Of a DNA stretch of 64,000 nt, positions 8,269 through 16,458 are shown in pieces; the stretch's first letter is position 1, and the number at the start of each line of letters is the position of its first letter. The stretch spans positions 62,001 through 126,000 of the forward strand of contig CAJYMC010000001.1 in assembly GCA_913775715.1 (NCBI GenBank), in the 5' to 3' direction. The stretch comes from an uncultured Exiguobacterium sp. Its GTDB lineage: Bacteria > Bacillota > Bacilli > Exiguobacteriales > Exiguobacteriaceae. Both the position numbers and the translations under genes were made by a program. The notes beneath the pieces were generated by a model. That model saw only the letters and a list, made by a program, of their open reading frames with translations. It made no database searches and was not told the origin of the DNA.

Positions 8269-10263
8269 TTACGTCGTCAGAATCAGTGTCTCAAGTGGTG
8301 CGAGCTGGACCGTTCCACGATATGTCTCATCTTTTGTCAATGCTTTGTATGTTCCGTCTAACGTAACGTCCCGCGTTTCTTTCGTGTCATGGTTCATCAA
8401 GAAGAGAAAATCGCGTTTTTCGCCGTGACGACGCACGATTTCGACTTGATCCGGCGCCTCGATCATCTCGATACCGGCCTCCGTGAACGCTTGACGGTAA
8501 ATCGTATCGATCATCGTATCATCAATCGATGAGCCGATGTAGGTAATCATTCCTTTATAGGCATTGCGCGTCACAGCCGCTACACCCTCGTAGAACGTAT
8601 CTTTATAAACAGCAAGCGTCTCTGCTGTCGTTGGTGTGATGAGATCACACCAGAGGCGGGCTGTTGAAGATTGTCCTGCCATCTCGCCGATGCCTGCCAC
8701 CTGATGTTGCTGAACGGATTGGAGTGACTCGTATTCGTCAATCTCGATTCCCGCATACGGCGCGAACTTACCTGGTAACGTCGTCGGTACGACATGATTC
8801 CGTGCATCCTTGACGCCTGTCCGGTAAGTGAAGATGACGTGACCGCCTTGTTCCATGTACGCAATCAAGGCGTCGTCGAACGTTGGATTCGTCAAGAAAT
8901 AGAGTGGAACGATGATCAGTTTATAACGAGAGAGATCATCACCTGGGAAGACGATGTCGGTTGCGACTTGTTGACGAACCGCTCCACCATAGAAGCGGAC
9001 GAACTCCGTCCGGAAATCAAACGCATCACTATGTGGCTGGTGTGTCCACGCCCAGACGTTTTCTTGATCGAAATAGACACCGACTTTCGCGTCGTAACGG
9101 CTCACGTTGATCTCATCACCATACGTATTTAGTTCCGTCATGATCTGTTTGACTTCTTCGAATTTTCGTTTCGGTTTGCCATCATGATCGATGATACCGT
9201 GACAGAACTCCTCTGTTCCGAAATGAGCAGCCCGGAAGCGGAAGTAGACAATCGCTTCTGCTCCTCGCGCGACCGCTTGGTACGTCCAGAGGCGAATGTG
9301 TCCTGGTCGTGGCAAGTAACCGATTTTGCTCCAGCCTTGTGCGCCACTCAATTGCTCCATGACCCAGAACCCTTTTCCTTGCTTCGAAGAGCGGCAAAGA
9401 TCATGATCACTCGCCATCTTCTCGAATCGGTTCGGCTCCGGTAGTCCACCCCAGACTGGGTAGTTATCGAACGCCACGTAATCAAGGTCTTGCGCCATTT
9501 GTTGCTGATTGACCGCCATATCACTGTAGACTAAGTTATGCGTGATGAAGACGTTCTCTGGAATGTAGCGACGTAAGACATCAACTTGTAACTTGTTGTA
9601 GTACGTATAGCCGTCGGCACAGAAACGATCGAAGTCGACGAGCAAGGATGGGTTGTGTTCCTGATAGACTTTACGCGGTACCGGGATTTGCTCCCACGCC
9701 GTGTACGTCTGACTCCAGAAGACGGTTCCCCACGCTTCGTTCAAGGCATCGAGCGTTCCGTAACGATTTTCTAACCAACGCTGAAAAGCAGCGCGGTCGA
9801 CATCGCCGTAAGAACGATCCGATTTCTCATGCCCGTATTCATTATCCGTTTGCCACCCGATGACACGAGGATGTTGACCGTATCGTTTCGCCATCTCTTC
9901 CGTGATCTTGACGGATAGACGCTGGTACGTTTCGCTGTGGACCGTGTAATGGCGACGAGCACCAAAGCTGATCGTCACACCGTTCTCATCGACCGGTAAG
10001 ATTTCTGGATACTTCGTACATAACCAAGCCGGTGGTGTCGCAGTTGGTGTCCCGAGTACGATATCAAATCCTTCCGCACTCAACCGTTCGATGACGTCAT
10101 CCCAAAAGCTGAAGTCATAGACGCCTTCTTCCGGCTCCATCATCGACCAAGCGAATTCCGCGAGACGAACGACGTTGACGCCAAGTTCCTTCATCAGTCG
10201 GAAGTCTTCCTCCCATAGTGCTCGTGGTGTTTGTTCTGGATAATAATCGACTCCTAAATACAT
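8269..10263 (-). CDS. Beta-galactosidase, glycoside hydrolase family 42
   Basis: The 664-residue cytoplasmic enzyme opens with YLGVDYYPEQ, typical of GH42. The acid/base is Glu about 142 (QTDNEYG) and the nucleophile Glu about 303 (VMEQLSG). The trimerisation and C-terminal beta domains follow. GH42 enzymes act on lactose, galactan fragments or other beta-galactosides. The start is supported by AAGGGGGAG before the ATG. It lies between the permease genes and the GH36 gene, so the operon handles both alpha- and beta-linked galactose. No Cys cluster for the GH42 zinc site was checked in detail. Confidence 0.94.
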   Translation of the reverse strand: MYLGVDYYPEQTPRALWEEDFRLMKELGVNVVRLAEFAWSMMEPEEGVYDFSFWDDVIERLSAEGFDIVLGTPTATPPAWLCTKYPEILPVDENGVTISFGARRHYTVHSETYQRLSVKITEEMAKRYGQHPRVIGWQTDNEYGHEKSDRSYGDVDRAAFQRWLENRYGTLDALNEAWGTVFWSQTYTAWEQIPVPRKVYQEHNPSLLVDFDRFCADGYTYYNKLQVDVLRRYIPENVFITHNLVYSDMAVNQQQMAQDLDYVAFDNYPVWGGLPEPNRFEKMASDHDLCRSSKQGKGFWVMEQLSGAQGWSKIGYLPRPGHIRLWTYQAVARGAEAIVYFRFRAAHFGTEEFCHGIIDHDGKPKRKFEEVKQIMTELNTYGDEINVSRYDAKVGVYFDQENVWAWTHQPHSDAFDFRTEFVRFYGGAVRQQVATDIVFPGDDLSRYKLIIVPLYFLTNPTFDDALIAYMEQGGHVIFTYRTGVKDARNHVVPTTLPGKFAPYAGIEIDEYESLQSVQQHQVAGIGEMAGQSSTARLWCDLITPTTAETLAVYKDTFYEGVAAVTRNAYKGMITYIGSSIDDTMIDTIYRQAFTEAGIEMIEAPDQVEIVRRHGEKRDFLFLMNHDTKETRDVTLDGTYKALTKDETYRGTVQLAPLETLILTT

Positions 10264-10288
10264 TGTGCTCCCCCTTACGCAAAAACAA

Positions 10289-11074
10289 TTATTTTACTGC
10301 ACCCGCCGTCATTCCTTTTTGGAAGAAACGTTGGAAGAAGATATAGAAGATCATCGTTGGTAAACTGATCAAAACAAGTGAAGCGTAGATTTTTCCTGGG
10401 TCTCCGCCGAGCGCATCCTTGAAGAAACTTGGTGCCATCGTGACTGTCTGATAGGCAGGATCCGTCATGAACGTAAGAACCATCAAGTATTCGTTCCATG
10501 AGTTGAGGAACGCATAGATTAAAGCTGTGGCAAGCGCTGGTTTTGCGAGTGGTAGCATGACTTTGAAGAACACTTCAAGAATCGTCGCCCCATCGATATA
10601 CGCCGCTTCCATCAGTTCGTTTGGTAGTTCATCAAAGTATCCTTTGATCAGCATCAGACCGAATGGTAAGAAGAACGCAACTTCCGCTCCGATCAGTCCC
10701 CAGTGATTGTTCAGCCCGTCAAACGAACGGAGTGTGAAGAACAATGGAACGATCATCGAAGCGACGGGTAACATCAGACCCGCTAAGACCATATTGAACA
10801 ACAGGCGTTTTCCAGCAAACTCAAGTTTCGAGAAGGCAAACGCCGCGAATGCCAGAATCGTGATCGAGATGATGATCATGAAGAAGGCAACGAAGAAACT
10901 GTTGAAGACGAACGTTGGGAAGTTCGGGTTTTGTAGTGTTGCGATATAGTTATCGAATCCATTGATTCGGAGACTCTCTTTGAACATGACGAAAATCGGG
11001 AATAACCAGACGATTGATGCTAGCACCAATACAAGGTTGATCATCCAGCGGCTTTTTTTAGATTCTACATCCAT
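10289..11074 (-). CDS. Sugar ABC transporter permease, MalG type
   Basis: The 261-residue membrane protein belongs to the binding-protein-dependent permease family (MalG/GanQ-like), with six predicted segments. The EAA loop is EAAYIDGATILEVFFKVMLPLAKPA. The longest frame starts at 11143 within the preceding permease gene; AAGGAGGAACGACCC directly before the ATG at 11074 sets the start. Together with the next gene it forms the channel for the sugar carried by the lipoprotein at 12123-13433. Confidence 0.92.
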   Translation of the reverse strand: MDVESKKSRWMINLVLVLASIVWLFPIFVMFKESLRINGFDNYIATLQNPNFPTFVFNSFFVAFFMIIISITILAFAAFAFSKLEFAGKRLLFNMVLAGLMLPVASMIVPLFFTLRSFDGLNNHWGLIGAEVAFFLPFGLMLIKGYFDELPNELMEAAYIDGATILEVFFKVMLPLAKPALATALIYAFLNSWNEYLMVLTFMTDPAYQTVTMAPSFFKDALGGDPGKIYASLVLISLPTMIFYIFFQRFFQKGMTAGAVK

Positions 11075-11087
11075 GGGTCGTTCCTCC

Positions 11088-12050
11088 TTAGTTATCCATT
11101 TTCTTTTGTACGCGCAATTGGAAGTACGTGATGAGCAAGGCAATCGTCAATAGGATGATGGCAACCGCACTCGAGTAACCGACTTCCTGTTGCAACATCG
11201 ATTTCCGGAATAGATAAGTCGAAATGAACTCCGTCGACGATCCCGGTCCGCCTGCTGTCGTGATCCAGACTAAGTCAAACGTCTTCAGACCACCGATGAC
11301 ACCGAGGATCGAAAGTGTGAACGTCGTTCCTTTCAAGTTCGGGAAGACGATGCTCCACAGTGTCCGGAAGAATCCAGCTCCATCGATTTTTGCTGCTTCG
11401 AAGATTTCCTTCTCAATCGTCAGCATCGCCATGTAGTACATGACCATTGAAGAACCTGTCCACTGGAAGATGTTGATCGCAATGACGGAATAAAGCGCGA
11501 TATCCGGGTCACCTAGCCAGTTCTGTTCGAGGCTACCGAGACCAATTGCACGGAGGAACTCATTGATGTAACCAAACTGAAAATCATAGATTTGTGAGAA
11601 TGCCGCACCGAGTACGACAGGGCTCAAGACGACAGGGAAGAAGAAGACCGACTTCATCGCCGTCCGCAATGGTCCCGGCGTATGCAGGAAGTACGCCAAG
11701 ACAAGACCAATACCAGCTTGAATCGAAACGGTCAAAATCGTGAAGATGAACGTATTCTTCAACGAGAGATAGAAGTCCGGATCTTGGAACATCTCAGCAT
11801 AGTTGTCGAGTCCGACGAACACTTTGTCAAACGAAATCCCGTCCCACGAGAAGAACGAGTTATAGGCATTATAGAAAATCCCATAATAGATGAAGCTGAC
11901 GACGAACAAGACGATTGGAGCAACGAATGCCCATCCGACCATGTTCCGCTTCATGTTCTTTTTCTTCTTTGGCGCAGGTGTACGTGTCGCTACCGGCTGG
12001 AGCGGTTCTGCTTTTGGTTTAATCGGCAATTCCTGTCGCTCTGTCTGCAT
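11088..12050 (-). CDS. Sugar ABC transporter permease, MalF type
   Basis: This 320-residue permease has a cytoplasmic N-terminal tail rich in Pro and Lys (KKKKNMKRN) followed by about six membrane segments. The EAA loop reads EAAKIDGAGFFRTLWSIVFPNL. It pairs with the MalG-type permease 13 bases downstream. The ribosome binding site (GTGGGGA) is weaker than those of its neighbours, and a stable hairpin separates it from the binding-protein gene, consistent with lower expression of the membrane parts. Confidence 0.92.
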   Translation of the reverse strand: MQTERQELPIKPKAEPLQPVATRTPAPKKKKNMKRNMVGWAFVAPIVLFVVSFIYYGIFYNAYNSFFSWDGISFDKVFVGLDNYAEMFQDPDFYLSLKNTFIFTILTVSIQAGIGLVLAYFLHTPGPLRTAMKSVFFFPVVLSPVVLGAAFSQIYDFQFGYINEFLRAIGLGSLEQNWLGDPDIALYSVIAINIFQWTGSSMVMYYMAMLTIEKEIFEAAKIDGAGFFRTLWSIVFPNLKGTTFTLSILGVIGGLKTFDLVWITTAGGPGSSTEFISTYLFRKSMLQQEVGYSSAVAIILLTIALLITYFQLRVQKKMDN

Positions 12051-12085
12051 ATCGATTCCCCACTTTCCTCAAGTCCAAAAATCAG

Positions 12086-12111
12086 GAAGTGGCACGCAAG
12101 CGTACCACTTC
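12086..12111 (-). promoter_or_regulatory. Intercistronic hairpin between binding protein and permease
   Basis: Arms GAAGTGG-ACGC pair around a two-base loop with one mismatch. On the minus strand the stem is followed by CTGATTTTTGG. It could act as a partial terminator or a 3' stabiliser for the binding-protein message. Confidence 0.55.
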
Positions 12112-12122
12112 ACTGTCGAGTC

Positions 12123-13433
12123 TTATTTCGCTGATTGATCCGCTGCGTCTTGGACGCGTTGTAATGCTTCTTTCGGATCTTGTCCTGTCGCGATGTTTTG
12201 AAGTTCCTTACCGAGGATATCGTTTAATTTCGTATCCCGGATACCACGGCTAGCAACCGCTTTTGCTAATGTGTCGTTCAACATCTTGTACGACTCTTTT
12301 TCTCCTTCAGATGTGAAGGCAGCATCTGAATCGACTTTGACGTCCTTGATGCCAGGTGCCATCTCGAACTCACCCATATAGACTTCTTGTCCTTTTCCTT
12401 GGCTCATGAAGGCGATGAATTCCGCTGCACCTTCTTGTTGTTTCGACTCTTTGTTGACACCAAGTGCCATATCGATCGAAGCGATGATTGGTTGCTCTGT
12501 ACCACCTACTAAGTTCGGGAGTGGAACGAATCCGAGCTCATCGTCGATTTTCCATTTGTCTTTTTTCTCAGCAGTCGTCATCGAGTGTGCTTCCCATGAA
12601 CCGATGACCCACATTGCTGCCTTTTTATCGAAGAATTGGTTCATCCCGTCATTGTATGTCGCGAGACCAAGTGCTCCTTCTTGGAAGACTTTATCTTTGA
12701 AGAGATCTTGCCAAACTTGTGCTGTTTTGACCATCTCATCGTCTGTCCATTTTGCTTGACCTGAGAGGACTTTTTGGATGTAACCCGGCGCGACCTGGTG
12801 GCTGAGGACGTTGTAGACGTCGATGTCGATCCACGCGTCTTTTGCTCCGAGCATGAGCGGGATGACCTTATCTCCTGAGTCTTTGATCTTCTTGACTGCG
12901 CTGACTGTTTCTTTGTAGTTCTTCGGAGGCGTCACGCCGTATTTGTCGAGCATCGTCTTGTTGTACATCAAGTACGCTTGACCTGTGAACCCGATTGGGA
13001 CCGCGTATTGTTTACCATCAAGTGTCGTCTGTTCGATTCCAAGCTCAACAAACTTGTCTTTCCAGCCTTTGCCGGCTGCTTTATCCATGTATGAGTCGAC
13101 CGGTACGACACGATCCTTGTACTGCTGGATCATCGGTTCTTTTAGACCGATGATGTCTGGACCCTTACCTGACAACATCGCGACTTGTAATTGTTTTTCA
13201 TAGTCTTCACTGTAGCGTTTGAATTGAACGACGTATTTATCTTGTGATTTATTGAAAGCATCAACGACTGCTTTCCCCGCTTCTGGTTGTGGTGCCCAGC
13301 CCCACCATGTGACGATTGTCTTACCGTCTTTCGTTTTTGTTTGTTGCTCATCTTCGCCACCACAAGCGGCAAGGAATGCGGATAATGTTAGGACTGATGC
13401 TGCAGCAACGAGTTTCGTTTTTTTGAATTTCAT
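12123..13433 (-). CDS. Sugar-binding lipoprotein of an ABC importer
   Basis: The 436-residue precursor has a type II signal peptide with lipobox LAAC (Cys about 24) followed by GGEDEQQTKTKDGK. The body has the extracellular solute-binding family 1 pattern (VTWWGWAPQPEAGKAVVDAFNKS near the mature start). It is expected to be anchored outside the membrane and to deliver galactosides to the two permeases. No ATPase gene is in the operon. A GGGGAG site precedes the ATG. Confidence 0.93.
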   Translation of the reverse strand: MKFKKTKLVAAASVLTLSAFLAACGGEDEQQTKTKDGKTIVTWWGWAPQPEAGKAVVDAFNKSQDKYVVQFKRYSEDYEKQLQVAMLSGKGPDIIGLKEPMIQQYKDRVVPVDSYMDKAAGKGWKDKFVELGIEQTTLDGKQYAVPIGFTGQAYLMYNKTMLDKYGVTPPKNYKETVSAVKKIKDSGDKVIPLMLGAKDAWIDIDVYNVLSHQVAPGYIQKVLSGQAKWTDDEMVKTAQVWQDLFKDKVFQEGALGLATYNDGMNQFFDKKAAMWVIGSWEAHSMTTAEKKDKWKIDDELGFVPLPNLVGGTEQPIIASIDMALGVNKESKQQEGAAEFIAFMSQGKGQEVYMGEFEMAPGIKDVKVDSDAAFTSEGEKESYKMLNDTLAKAVASRGIRDTKLNDILGKELQNIATGQDPKEALQRVQDAADQSAK

Positions 13434-13462
13434 GTAAGAGCTCCCCTTTTATGTGTAAGTAG

Positions 13463-13945
13463 TCAAGCGTATCGTCTAGCGTGTTCCCCTTCGATTTGTG
13501 CTTGTTTGCACCATTCTTCGATCACCTTCGTCTGAATCGGCATTCCCTGTAGCTGAATCAATACACGGGCGATCAATCGAAGACGGTACGCCAGCGTATC
13601 GACGTCCGGTCGGACGAAGAGATACAACTCCCCACCGAGCGTCAAACAACCGGCAGAGCGCATGTGTTGCATGAGTGCGCGTAATTCAATGTATCCGCTC
13701 TCATTTTTTCGAATGTGTAGCTCGGATGAACGGATCGTCAGGACCCCTTGTACCGATGACATCCGGAATTGAAATACACCGTCACGTCGTGGTCGGACGA
13801 GCACGATATCCTGCTCGTCTGTCGGGACATCGCCAGGACCCTGTTCTGTCATCTGTTGCGTCGACCGATGAAAATAAAAACCGCGGATTGCTCCGTAACG
13901 CCCGAAAGCTTCACGGTACGAAACCCATGGATCGTGTGGTTCCAT
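13463..13945 (-). CDS. Unknown protein, first gene of the galactoside operon
   Basis: I do not recognise this 160-residue protein. It has no signal peptide or membrane segment, is rich in Arg and Gln, and contains a probable beta-strand core (IVLVRPRRDGVFQFRMSS, VLTIRSSELHI, CLTLGGELYLFVRP) and an amphipathic C-terminal helix. A GGGAGG site nine bases before ATG 13945 supports translation. It lies between the regulated promoter and the binding-protein gene, so it is co-expressed with galactoside import. A cytoplasmic sugar-related or regulatory role is only a guess. Confidence 0.7.
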   Translation of the reverse strand: MEPHDPWVSYREAFGRYGAIRGFYFHRSTQQMTEQGPGDVPTDEQDIVLVRPRRDGVFQFRMSSVQGVLTIRSSELHIRKNESGYIELRALMQHMRSAGCLTLGGELYLFVRPDVDTLAYRLRLIARVLIQLQGMPIQTKVIEEWCKQAQIEGEHARRYA

Positions 13946-14025
13946 TGCGCGATGCCTCCCTTTCCTGCTTCAGCTTGATTAGCCCCTGCTAACCTGCATC
14001 CACCTCCACATAGTTGACCATGAAC

Positions 14026-14050
14026 TTAGTAAATTAAATTTATTATCTAA
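14026..14050. promoter_or_regulatory. Candidate ROK repressor operator
   Basis: The imperfect palindrome TTAG-N17-CTAA with AT-rich arms resembles operators of XylR/ROK repressors. It begins about 10 bases past the -10 box of the galactoside promoter, where a bound repressor would block transcription. The ROK gene is next door. Confidence 0.55.
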
Positions 14051-14060
14051 CTTTACATCG

Positions 14061-14090
14061 ACTATAGCACATCACTTTTTGTTTTGTAAA
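14061..14090 (-). promoter_or_regulatory. SigA-type promoter of the galactoside operon
   Basis: On the minus strand TTTACA (14085-14090) and TATAGT (14061-14066) are separated by 18 bases. The leader is about 110 bases long before the ATG at 13945. Confidence 0.7.
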
Positions 14091-14098
14091 CGGTTTCA
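14085..14098. promoter_or_regulatory. Catabolite-responsive element (cre)
   Basis: TGTAAACGGTTTCA matches the CcpA consensus TGWAANCGNTNWCA at every position. It overlaps the -35 box, so CcpA binding should repress the operon when a preferred sugar is present. Confidence 0.85.
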
Positions 14099-14118
14099 TT
14101 AAATTATTTTTGAATAAC

Positions 14119-14164
14119 AAAACCGATTCTATCTCCTGCTGGTGCGCAAGACATGGAATCGGTT
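14119..14164 (-). terminator. Possible terminator of the ROK gene
   Basis: Nine-base arms AACCGATTC / GAATCGGTT (14121-14129, 14156-14164) lie directly after the ROK stop and are followed on the minus strand by TTTTGTTATT. The 26-base loop makes it weaker than others here. Confidence 0.45.
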
Positions 14165-14166
14165 CA

Positions 14167-15327
14167 TTAAATCGTTTGAAATAAACTGTTTGTTGCAAGA
14201 GCCGCAGCACTGAGCGCTCCCTGTTTGTCACCCCACGGGACCATCTTGACATCGGTTTCACGTGAAGCAGCGGTCAACGCCGTGTGCTCGACCCGTTCCT
14301 TGATTTGATCAACGATCGTAGGTGCGAGCTCGAACATTGGTCCCCCAAGTAAAATCCGGCGTGGATTTAAAAGATGAATCGTATTCAAGACACCAATTCC
14401 GATATATTCCCCCGCCCGTTCATACGCACGAACCGCCTGCTCGTCTCCCTCGTTCAACCGCTTGCGCAAATCAGCAAGCGTCATGACTTGTGGATCAACG
14501 ACCGCATAATCCCGGAGTAATGCTTTTTCGCCTGCCAACGCTTCAAGACATCCTCGGTTCCCACACGAGCAAATCGGACCATCGAGATCAAGGCGCATAT
14601 GTCCGACCTCTCCCGTAATATGATGTTGACCATCGACAAGTTGGTTATCGAGTACGTAAGCCCCCCCGATGCCTTCCCCAGCATAAAGATAGAAGAATTG
14701 TTCAACCCCGACGCCTTCACCGAACAATAACTCAAACGAAGCGAGTGCCCGGACGTCATTTTCGATGAAGACCGGATAGTCAAAGCGTGCTTCGAGTTGT
14801 ACCTTCAGTTCAACATCATGCAAATGGAATCGTGGAGCAAAAAGAATGACACCCGTCTCCGGATTCACCATCCCATGGACAGAGATGCCGATACCATGAA
14901 TCGTTCCCCGTCCTTGTGTCTGTGCAATCAACGTCTCGCATAAGCGACCGATGGCATCAATCAGTTCTTCATTTGTCTCAAAGCGTCCCACGGCTTCGGA
15001 CTCATGAATCGTATTGCCACTCAAATCCGCAACGACCCCGATAAATTGGTGACTCGTCGCGTCGATACCGATGACATATTGTTCTGTTGCGACGAGTTCG
15101 AGCATGATTGGTTTTCGTCCCCCGTTCGATACCCCAAGCTCTCGCTCCGTCACGAGTTGTTCTGCAATCAATTCACTGACGATATTTGATACCGTCGGCT
15201 TCGTCAAGTTTGTCCGTTGTGCTAACTCGACCCGCGAAATCGGTTGATGCATCCGGATCAGTCGCAAGACGAGTGCTCGATTATAAGAACGCATCCATTT
15301 AGAATTACGCGGTGTTTCTTTCGCCAT
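14167..15327 (-). CDS. ROK-family (XylR/NagC-type) transcriptional repressor
   Basis: The 386-residue protein has an N-terminal winged helix (residues about 15-75: RALVLRLIRMHQPISRVELAQRTNLTKPTVSNIV) and a ROK sugar-kinase-like domain with the zinc motif CSCGNRGCLE. The DNA-binding helix shows a true repressor rather than a kinase. A frame from 15441 is open, but MAKETPRN at 15327, preceded by GAGGGGG, is the likely start. Placed upstream of the galactoside operon and reading the same way, it most likely controls that operon through the palindrome at 14026-14050; the inducer is not evident. Confidence 0.9.
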   Translation of the reverse strand: MAKETPRNSKWMRSYNRALVLRLIRMHQPISRVELAQRTNLTKPTVSNIVSELIAEQLVTERELGVSNGGRKPIMLELVATEQYVIGIDATSHQFIGVVADLSGNTIHESEAVGRFETNEELIDAIGRLCETLIAQTQGRGTIHGIGISVHGMVNPETGVILFAPRFHLHDVELKVQLEARFDYPVFIENDVRALASFELLFGEGVGVEQFFYLYAGEGIGGAYVLDNQLVDGQHHITGEVGHMRLDLDGPICSCGNRGCLEALAGEKALLRDYAVVDPQVMTLADLRKRLNEGDEQAVRAYERAGEYIGIGVLNTIHLLNPRRILLGGPMFELAPTIVDQIKERVEHTALTAASRETDVKMVPWGDKQGALSAAALATNSLFQTI

Positions 15328-15398
15328 GTCCCCCTCAACCCCTTTGGTCTGTCTCTTTACTATCTTCGCATATTTTGTAAGGGATTTCACGGTCTCAC

Positions 15399-15431
15399 AC
15401 AAAAACCGTTCATCTGCTGAACGGTTTTTGT
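15399..15431 (-). terminator. Terminator after the unknown gene at 15438
   Basis: Perfect arms AAAAACCGTTCA / TGAACGGTTTTT flank a five-base loop (15401-15412, 15418-15429), followed by T-rich minus-strand sequence. Confidence 0.85.
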
Positions 15432-15437
15432 GCACTT

Positions 15438-16142
15438 TCATGCTTCATCGTATGGTTGTTCCAAGATCAAGACACGTGAACCGTCCGGATTCTCGGTCAG
15501 TTCGATTTCGACGATGGCTTGACCAACCAGCAAGACGATCGGTTGAGACGGATCATTCTCGCGAAAGAAACCGATTTTTCCGTGGTGGGCATCCATATAG
15601 TCCGCATATAAAAATGTGCCGTTGACATGTAACTCATCCTTCATGCGATTAAACGTCAGACGTGGCACACCGTACCAGGCTTCCCCATTCAAATAAAGCA
15701 ACGGACGCTCGCCGACCGATTCATTCATCGCCCGTCGGACCTCGATTGCCCCCGTCGTATCGTAATACAATCGATCCTGACCACGTGTCGCGATGACGAT
15801 CGGATGTTTCTGATACAAGACGACTTCTAAAATTTCATCTGCTTGTTCGACGAAATAACCAGTCTCATCCGACTGGGCAAAACTAATCGTATACAGCTGC
15901 ATCCAGGACACAATATCCGTCACTTGAACCGGTTTATGAAAAAGCGCAGAAACAAGCAGTGTTTCTTGCGGAGTCACAATCAGATTGACGGAGATATCCG
16001 CTAAGCGGATCGTCCGGATTTGTGTCGAAGGGTACGTATGATCATAACTCGGAACAAGCATCGCTTCATAGTGATCATCCTTTTCGACCAGTTCAATCGA
16101 TGGCATGCGTCGATCAAAATCCGCAATTTGAATTCGTTTCAT
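15438..16142 (-). CDS. Unknown cytoplasmic protein
   Basis: I do not recognise this 234-residue protein. It has no signal or membrane segment and appears beta-rich (MKRIQIADFDRR at the N terminus; YLNGEAWYGVPRLTFNRM and IVEIELTENPDGSRVLILEQ towards the C terminus). The longest frame reaches 16271, but GAGGAG eight bases before the ATG at 16142 fixes the start. It is followed by a strong terminator and so is transcribed separately from the ROK gene, perhaps together with nothing else. Confidence 0.75.
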   Translation of the reverse strand: MKRIQIADFDRRMPSIELVEKDDHYEAMLVPSYDHTYPSTQIRTIRLADISVNLIVTPQETLLVSALFHKPVQVTDIVSWMQLYTISFAQSDETGYFVEQADEILEVVLYQKHPIVIATRGQDRLYYDTTGAIEVRRAMNESVGERPLLYLNGEAWYGVPRLTFNRMKDELHVNGTFLYADYMDAHHGKIGFFRENDPSQPIVLLVGQAIVEIELTENPDGSRVLILEQPYDEA

Positions 16143-16225
16143 CCGACATCTCCTCTCACCTTCATCGAACAGCCTCACGCAAGTTATTACCCAATATCTG
16201 GTTTTCATGCACTCCCCTGAATTCA

Positions 16226-16252
16226 AAAAAACCGGAACGCATGCGCCCCGGT
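16226..16252 (-). terminator. Terminator of the 42-residue membrane protein gene
   Basis: ACCGG/CCGGT arms (16231-16235, 16248-16252) with GC-rich inner sequence are followed on the minus strand by TTTTTTG. Confidence 0.65.
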
Positions 16253-16380
16253 CATTGTAGGTACAGATCATATAACAGATACAGAATGCCTCCGACGATG
16301 ATTAAAAATGAAAAGATGCTCGCTTTCCCAAAAAAGACGCGATCGACGATTTCATCCCGTTCAAATCTTGGTTTCGTCAT
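16252..16380 (-). CDS. Small membrane protein (42 residues)
   Basis: A short frame encodes MTKPRFERDEIVDRVFFGKA followed by one hydrophobic segment (IFSFLIIVGGILYLLYDLYL). A charged N terminus and a single transmembrane helix suggest a small membrane protein. AAAGGGAG precedes the ATG by nine bases, and a terminator follows the TGA at once, so it looks like a complete transcription unit. No function can be assigned. Confidence 0.7.
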   Translation of the reverse strand: MTKPRFERDEIVDRVFFGKASIFSFLIIVGGILYLLYDLYLQ

Positions 16381-16458
16381 ATAGTACCGCTCCCTTTAAT
16401 AAGCTTGTAGTACTACATATATTTCAATATTTTCTATCCTATTCCTTGTTACGATCTA

